From UBA1402 sp964575345 (GTDB taxonomy: Bacteria > Bacteroidota > Bacteroidia > Bacteroidales > UBA1402): a stretch of 11,872 nucleotides of DNA. Both the position numbers and the translations under genes were made by a program. Positions 8,006 through 11,872 of this stretch are shown piece by piece. Each line of letters begins with the position of its first letter. The first letter of the stretch is position 1. The DNA lies in NCBI GenBank assembly GCA_964575345.1, contig CAZNQD010000062.1, positions 1-11,872 of the forward strand, in the 5' to 3' direction. The notes beneath the pieces were generated by a model. The model did not search any database. It was not told where the DNA came from and saw nothing but the letters and a program-made list of their open reading frames with translations.

Positions 8006-9349
8006 TTATAGTAAATCTTTGACCAGTACCTGGTCACCATTATCCTGTAATTCTTTTTCAATGTTCAGCATAACATTCCAATGCCTGCGGAAACGCCCCT
8101 GAATGTCCACTTTGAAATCTTCGGTTCCAAAATCAAACACAGACTTGAGAATCATGCCCACCGTGATCTGATTAATATCCATGGCCGGCTGGTAAGTGAG
8201 CATCCTTTTATCTTCGTCACGGATGGTTTGATTGATAATTTTCATTTCAATCAACAGATTCAGAATTCGTTGTGTAAGCCTTGATGGAATATGATACATG
8301 GTGGAAATATCCAGGGCAGAAAGGGGAGCTTCTCTATTTTCGAAGCGTTTACAAATGATGCTTGTAATCATAAGAATAGTAAAGTAGCTGTAGCGGTGGC
8401 TGATGTTTTTGATTTCCTTTTCGAAAAAGAAATTCTGTATGTTTTGAGAGGCAAAAGTGATTTCGGCTCCGAAAAGAACCATAATCCATGCCAGCTGCAA
8501 CCATAGCAGCAAAAGGGGAAAAGCAGCGAAACTACCATAGATGGCATTGTAACGATTCACCCACAACTGGCCGCCTATGTACAGAATTTGAAAAATCTGG
8601 AAGGCAGTTCCCACTATCAATCCCGAAATAGCGGCATTTTTGAAGCGTACTTTGGTATTGGGCGCCAGGATGTAAAGCATAGTAAACAATAACCAGGAGA
8701 TAAAGAAAGGAGACAATTTCATCAAAAAATTCACCAGGGGGCTGACAGCCGATAAAATGCTGGATTTTTCCATCATGGTACTGATAAAGATCGAAGCACC
8801 GCTCGATAGAATCAGTAAGATGGGAATGATAAACAAGATAGCCATATAATCTGCAATCTTACGGAAGAAGGCTCTGCTTTTTGGTATTTGCCAAATTTTA
8901 TTGAACGAGATTTCGATGTTGTTGAGAATAGACCAAACAGAGAAAATCAGAAATAAAATACCTACACCGACAATGACTCCGCTTCCTGCTACCTCCAGTA
9001 TTGATTCTACAAAGCCGAACAAAAAGTCCAGGACCTCGGTATGACCGGGCAGAGACCTGATCAATTGCTCTTCGATAAGCCGCTGAAAACCAAAACCTTT
9101 GGCAATTCCCAAAATTAGGCCCAAAAGGGGCACCATGGCAAAGAGTGAAAAGAAGGTAAGGGAAGAGGCTTTGGTTACCAGCTCGTTATTTGAAAAACCC
9201 TTACCGGCAAGAATGATCGTTCTTATGATATTGTAGATGCGATGTCTCAATCCGCCGACTTCGTGTTCGGAAATTCGCCAGATGTCCCTGGAAATGAAGC
9301 TTAAAAAACTCCGGATTTGTTGGCGGATATTTTTGGGAGATGCTTTCAT
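8006..9349 (-). CDS. YihY/BrkB (UPF0761) family inner-membrane protein with cytosolic C-terminal extension
   Basis: The 447-residue protein has about six membrane helices (near 63-83, 125-147, 168-190, 213-230, 240-262 and 275-300). The family signature is at 270-297, with YGSFAAFPLLLLWLQ followed by VLFGAEI. The family was once mis-assigned as RNase BN; its real function is unknown, with transport proposed. After the last helix come roughly 145 soluble residues, more than the short tail of the E. coli protein. The part around 341-390 (PLSALDISTMYHIPSRLTQRI, then LTYQPAMD) looks like a winged-helix fold. A soluble N-terminus of about 45 residues precedes the first helix. It is the first protein gene downstream of rnpB on the minus strand. 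Confidence 0.87.
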   Translation of the reverse strand: MKASPKNIRQQIRSFLSFISRDIWRISEHEVGGLRHRIYNIIRTIILAGKGFSNNELVTKASSLTFFSLFAMVPLLGLILGIAKGFGFQRLIEEQLIRSLPGHTEVLDFLFGFVESILEVAGSGVIVGVGILFLIFSVWSILNNIEISFNKIWQIPKSRAFFRKIADYMAILFIIPILLILSSGASIFISTMMEKSSILSAVSPLVNFLMKLSPFFISWLLFTMLYILAPNTKVRFKNAAISGLIVGTAFQIFQILYIGGQLWVNRYNAIYGSFAAFPLLLLWLQLAWIMVLFGAEITFASQNIQNFFFEKEIKNISHRYSYFTILMITSIICKRFENREAPLSALDISTMYHIPSRLTQRILNLLIEMKIINQTIRDEDKRMLTYQPAMDINQITVGMILKSVFDFGTEDFKVDIQGRFRRHWNVMLNIEKELQDNGDQVLVKDLL

Positions 9350-9411
9350 GAGCCTTTATGGTCAGTAGTTTAACATGCAATATATGTAGTCGTACTTGAA
9401 AGTTCAAAAAA

Positions 9412-9752
9412 CAGAGAACCTGTAAGCCGGGTTCTGTGCTTATTGCTAAGCGCTTGTCATTTATCTTGACCTTGTGTTGCCGCAAGGTTCCAGCGGCCTA
9501 CCCTCCGGCACCGGGCGAGCAACCCTGAACCGCCGGTATACTTGGCCTTGCAACCCATAAGTGGTACAACCTTCATCATCACTGAAGAAGCGGTGGGCTC
9601 TTACCCCGCCTTTTCACCCTTACCTCCCGGGGGAGGCGGTTATTTTCTGTTACCTTAACTCTGCTTTCACAAACAGCTTTCTGTTAGAAAGTATGGTGCT
9701 CTGCGTTGCCCGGACTTTCCTCTTTATAAAAGCGACAAGCCGGTTCTCTGCT
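9412..9752 (-). ncRNA. rnpB: RNase P RNA (bacterial type A)
   Basis: This is the catalytic RNA that removes 5' leaders from tRNA precursors. On the minus strand it carries the universal GAGGAAAGTCCGGGC block (9722-9708), the interior GGTGAAAAGGCGGGGTAAGA region typical of bacterial RNase P, and the 3' conserved ACAGAACCCGGCTTACAG block (9437-9420). The 5' and 3' ends pair as helix P1: CAGAGAACC (9750-9742) with GGTTCTCTG (9420-9412). The ends are estimated from P1 and from the upstream promoter; total length is about 340 bases, within the usual range. A run of six T follows P1 directly (9411-9406 on the minus strand). Open frames through this region are spurious. Confidence 0.95.
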
Positions 9753-9758
9753 TGGGTG

Positions 9759-9766
9759 CAAAAATA
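9759..9766 (-). promoter_or_regulatory. Bacteroidota -7 promoter element for rnpB
   Basis: On the minus strand TATTTTTG (9766 to 9759) fits TAnnTTTG exactly and ends about 7 bases before the expected 5' end of RNase P RNA near 9752. No clear TTG -33 element is seen at the usual spacing. Confidence 0.75.
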
Positions 9767-9962
9767 GTGCATATTTTGTTATTTGTACCATCTTGTCCCT
9801 TTTTTTACTATCAGCTGGTTTTGTACTGACAAAATGTCTGTATTTGTACGATTGTCGTTAACTGCCTTTAAGGGGAATACATTAATCTTAAAATCTTGTT
9901 AAAGAAGCAATTAATCATTATTAATTAGAGCGATATACTGTTAATTGGGATGAAATAAAAAG

Positions 9963-9991
9963 TTGTTTCAGTCGTTTAGGAATTGTTTTTG
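9963..9991 (+). promoter_or_regulatory. Possible htrA promoter (degenerate -7)
   Basis: TTG at 9963-9965 and TGTTTTTG at 9984-9991 are separated by 18 bases. The second element differs from TAnnTTTG by one base (G for A at position 2). If used, it would give a leader of about 50 bases before the htrA ATG. No perfect TAnnTTTG occurs elsewhere in the 200 bases before htrA, so this is the best primary-sigma candidate, but an alternative sigma factor is equally possible. Confidence 0.35.
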
Positions 9992-10047
9992 TAGCTATAC
10001 ATAACAAAGTTACATCAATATTAAACTGAATACTAAATTATACAGCA

Positions 10048-11571
10048 ATGAAAAAGTTTTGGAGAATTTTTTTAATCGTTTTATCTCTGGTGCTGCTGAG
10101 TGCCGGAGTTTCGTTTTTAACGGTTTCCAAATTATCTGATCGTTTGGTAAACCTGGTCAAAGAACAAAGTATCAATCAACAGGAACAACCCGTCCGTTTG
10201 GTTAAGGCCGAAGTCGTGCCTGCCATAGAAACGGATTTTACTCAAGCTGCAGGCCAATCTGTACACGCTGTTGTTCATATTGCTTCTAAAACGATGAGGT
10301 CTGCCGGCAGTAGCGGGCCTATGGATATTTTTGAATATTTTTTTGGATATCGGGATTACAACCCGACCCCTCAGCCCCAAACCGGTTATGGCTCAGGAGT
10401 CATAATTTCGGCTGACGGTTTTATTGTAACCAATAATCACGTTATTGACGGAGCCGACGAAATTTCAGTCACTCTCAACGACCGGCGTAATTATCAGGCC
10501 AAAGTAATCGGAACCGACCCCAGTACCGATATAGCTCTGATTAAAATTGAAGAAAAGGGCCTTAGTTATATTACTTTCGGAAATTCCGATGAACTCAGGG
10601 TTGGCGAGTGGGTGCTGGCCGTAGGCAATCCCCTGAACCTGACTTCTACGGTTACTGCGGGTATTGTCAGTGCTAAGGGCAGGGACATAGGTATTTTGAG
10701 AAATAACAATCAAAATAGAATGCAACAGGGTAAAAGCTATTCAAACCTAAGCATTGAATCATTTATTCAGACCGACGCCGCGGTGAATCCCGGCAACAGC
10801 GGAGGCGCTTTGGTCAATACCAGAGGGGAACTGGTCGGCATCAATACGGCTATAATTTCGAGTTCGAATGCTTTTTCGGGCTATTCCTTTGCTGTGCCCG
10901 TGAGCATAGTAAAAAAAGTGGTAACTGACATCAAAGAGTATGGTTCCGTACAAAGAGCCATGTTGGGGGTTAATATTATGGATATTACTCCGGAGCTCTC
11001 AAAAGAAAAGAAAATAGATGTCACCGAAGGAGTGTACATTTCTGCCGTTGGTGAACGCAGTGGTGCCTTGGATGCCGGCATCAGGGAAGGCGATATTGTT
11101 ATTGCCATCGACGGCGAAAAAGTAGCCAGAGCCGCCGAGTTACAGGAAAAAGTCAGTCGTTACCGTCCCGGCGATCAAGTAAAGCTTACTGTGCTCAGAG
11201 ACAAAAAAGAATTGACCATGGACGTGGTTTTACGCAATTTGCAAGGCAACACTGCTATTGTCAAAGAGGCCGGCATCGAAGTGCTGGGGGCTGCTTTTAA
11301 CGAACTCGATGCCAATGAAAAAAGGCAATTAAACATCAGCTACGGTATTCAGGTGAGCGGACTGACCGAAGGAAAATTAAAAGAAGCCGGCGTGCGCAAA
11401 GGATTTATAATTTTAAAAGTGAACGATCTACGCATTGAATCTGTCGGTGATTTTGAGAAAATCGTACGTGACGTTCAGAAAAATGCCGGTTTCGGCGAGG
11501 CTGCGCTTTTTATTGTAGGGATTTATCCCAGCGGAAAAGTGGCGTATTACGCTATAGATCTGACTCAATAA
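10048..11571 (+). CDS. htrA: HtrA/DegP-family periplasmic serine protease with two PDZ domains
   Basis: The 507-residue protein degrades or refolds damaged envelope proteins. It has an N-terminal hydrophobic signal or anchor (about 6-26) and a trypsin-like domain (about 65-295) with the catalytic triad His131 (TNNHVIDGADE), Asp161 (STDIALIKI) and Ser251 (VNPGNSGGALVN). Two PDZ domains follow: PDZ1 about 305-395 (ALDAGIREGDIVIAIDG) and PDZ2 about 410-500 (LKEAGVRKGFIILKVND). The length and two-PDZ layout match DegP/DegQ/MucD. All triad residues are intact, so it should be active. It is transcribed away from rnpB and lies 81 bases before rpoD on the same strand, which has its own promoter. The symbol degP or degQ would serve as well. 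Confidence 0.95.
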   Translation: MKKFWRIFLIVLSLVLLSAGVSFLTVSKLSDRLVNLVKEQSINQQEQPVRLVKAEVVPAIETDFTQAAGQSVHAVVHIASKTMRSAGSSGPMDIFEYFFGYRDYNPTPQPQTGYGSGVIISADGFIVTNNHVIDGADEISVTLNDRRNYQAKVIGTDPSTDIALIKIEEKGLSYITFGNSDELRVGEWVLAVGNPLNLTSTVTAGIVSAKGRDIGILRNNNQNRMQQGKSYSNLSIESFIQTDAAVNPGNSGGALVNTRGELVGINTAIISSSNAFSGYSFAVPVSIVKKVVTDIKEYGSVQRAMLGVNIMDITPELSKEKKIDVTEGVYISAVGERSGALDAGIREGDIVIAIDGEKVARAAELQEKVSRYRPGDQVKLTVLRDKKELTMDVVLRNLQGNTAIVKEAGIEVLGAAFNELDANEKRQLNISYGIQVSGLTEGKLKEAGVRKGFIILKVNDLRIESVGDFEKIVRDVQKNAGFGEAALFIVGIYPSGKVAYYAIDLTQ

Positions 11572-11622
11572 AGCCTGTGCATTAAATTCGGGAAATAACC
11601 TGAATAATTCAAAAATTAAACA

Positions 11623-11630
11623 TATCTTTG
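11623..11630 (+). promoter_or_regulatory. Bacteroidota -7 promoter element for rpoD
   Basis: TATCTTTG fits TAnnTTTG exactly and lies 22 bases before the rpoD ATG. CTG at 11600-11602, 20 bases upstream, is one base off the TTG -33 element. The primary sigma factor thus appears to be transcribed from a promoter of its own type. Confidence 0.65.
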
Positions 11631-11652
11631 CACCTCCTATTTTTTATAAAGC

Positions 11653-11872
11653 ATGAGACAGCTTAAAATCACCAAATCCATCACCAATCGCGAAAGTGCT
11701 TCTCTGGACAAATACCTTCAGGAAATCGGACGGGAAGAACTCATCAAGGTGGACGAGGAAGTAGAACTGGCTCAACGCATTCGCAGCGGTGACCGCGCAG
11801 CTCTGGAGAAACTTACCCGTGCCAATTTGCGTTTCGTGGTTTCTGTAGCCAAACAATACCAAAACCAGGGCC
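11653..11872 (+). CDS. rpoD: RNA polymerase primary sigma factor RpoD (3' truncated by the window)
   Basis: The first 73 codons are present. The start, MRQLKITKSITNRESASLDK, followed by region 1.2 (YLQEIGREELIKVDEEVELAQRI) and the beginning of region 2 (LTRANLRFVVSVAKQYQNQG), is characteristic of the short Bacteroidota primary sigma factor, which lacks the long acidic region 1.1 of E. coli sigma-70. The rest lies beyond the window; the family is usually a little under 300 residues. It directs core RNA polymerase to the TAnnTTTG promoters seen in this window. ATG 11653 is the natural start; no Shine-Dalgarno sequence precedes it. Confidence 0.95.
   Translation, partial: MRQLKITKSITNRESASLDKYLQEIGREELIKVDEEVELAQRIRSGDRAALEKLTRANLRFVVSVAKQYQNQG

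Larger units (their letters stand above)
9753..10047. other. AT-rich intergenic region between divergent rnpB and htrA
   Basis: About 295 bases without a protein gene. On the left it holds the rnpB promoter. The rest would be upstream of htrA. It includes three copies of TTTGTAC (9782-9788, 9820-9826, 9843-9849), a short inverted repeat GACA-AAA-TGTC (9828-9838), and a perfect 7-bp AT inverted repeat (9909-9915 with 9920-9926). No small open frame with convincing features and no known RNA family is visible to me. Confidence 0.6.

Noticed and set aside
9412..9750. Inverted repeat CAGAGAACC / GGTTCTCTG about 320 bases apart, at first sight like ends of a small mobile element
   Set aside because: It is the P1 helix of RNase P RNA; there is no transposase and no target-site duplication.
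9561..9767. Open frame of 68 codons on the plus strand, and another on the minus strand reaching into 9485
   Set aside because: Both run through the RNase P RNA gene, whose conserved blocks and P1 pairing explain the sequence; neither translation resembles a protein.

Overview
The window reads as ordinary chromosomal housekeeping DNA from a member of the Bacteroidota, most likely order Bacteroidales. Evidence for this: Ffh, FolD, riboflavin synthase and the start of the short primary sigma factor (RpoD) match the Bacteroidales forms I know; several transcription units begin with the Bacteroidota -7 promoter motif TAnnTTTG; Shine-Dalgarno-like ribosome sites are mostly absent; the tRNA gene does not encode its CCA end. 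All assignments come from reading the sequence, with no database search.

Left part (1-4282, plus strand): a tightly packed run of five genes separated by about 6 to 20 bases. It holds the tail of an unidentified protein, an NAD-dependent sugar epimerase/dehydratase, Ffh (the protein of the signal recognition particle), FolD (one-carbon folate metabolism) and a lipoprotein-like DUF1460 cell-wall amidase. No promoter motif is visible in the gaps, so they may be one transcript.

Middle (4283-6556, plus strand): a tRNA-His gene with its own promoter and a strong hairpin-plus-T-run terminator, then riboflavin synthase (ribE) with its own promoter, then a CNNM/CorC-type (DUF21-CBS-CorC_HlyC) membrane protein that may be co-transcribed with ribE.

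Minus-strand block (6576-9752): read right to left, this holds the RNase P RNA gene (rnpB) with its promoter, a YihY/BrkB-family membrane protein with a long cytosolic C-terminal part, a LemA-family protein and a TPM-domain protein with a glycine-rich tail. LemA and TPM form a familiar two-gene unit; YihY may share its transcript.

Right part (9753-11872, plus strand): about 295 bases of AT-rich intergenic DNA between the divergent rnpB and htrA genes, containing small repeats and inverted repeats that nothing else explains. It is followed by an HtrA/DegP-type periplasmic serine protease with two PDZ domains, and then the first 73 codons of rpoD, cut off by the window edge.

I found no mobile element, CRISPR array, phage gene, toxin-antitoxin pair or unknown multi-gene system. 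The points most worth a second look are the repeats upstream of htrA, the C-terminal extension of the YihY protein, and an acceptor-stem mismatch in the tRNA-His gene.
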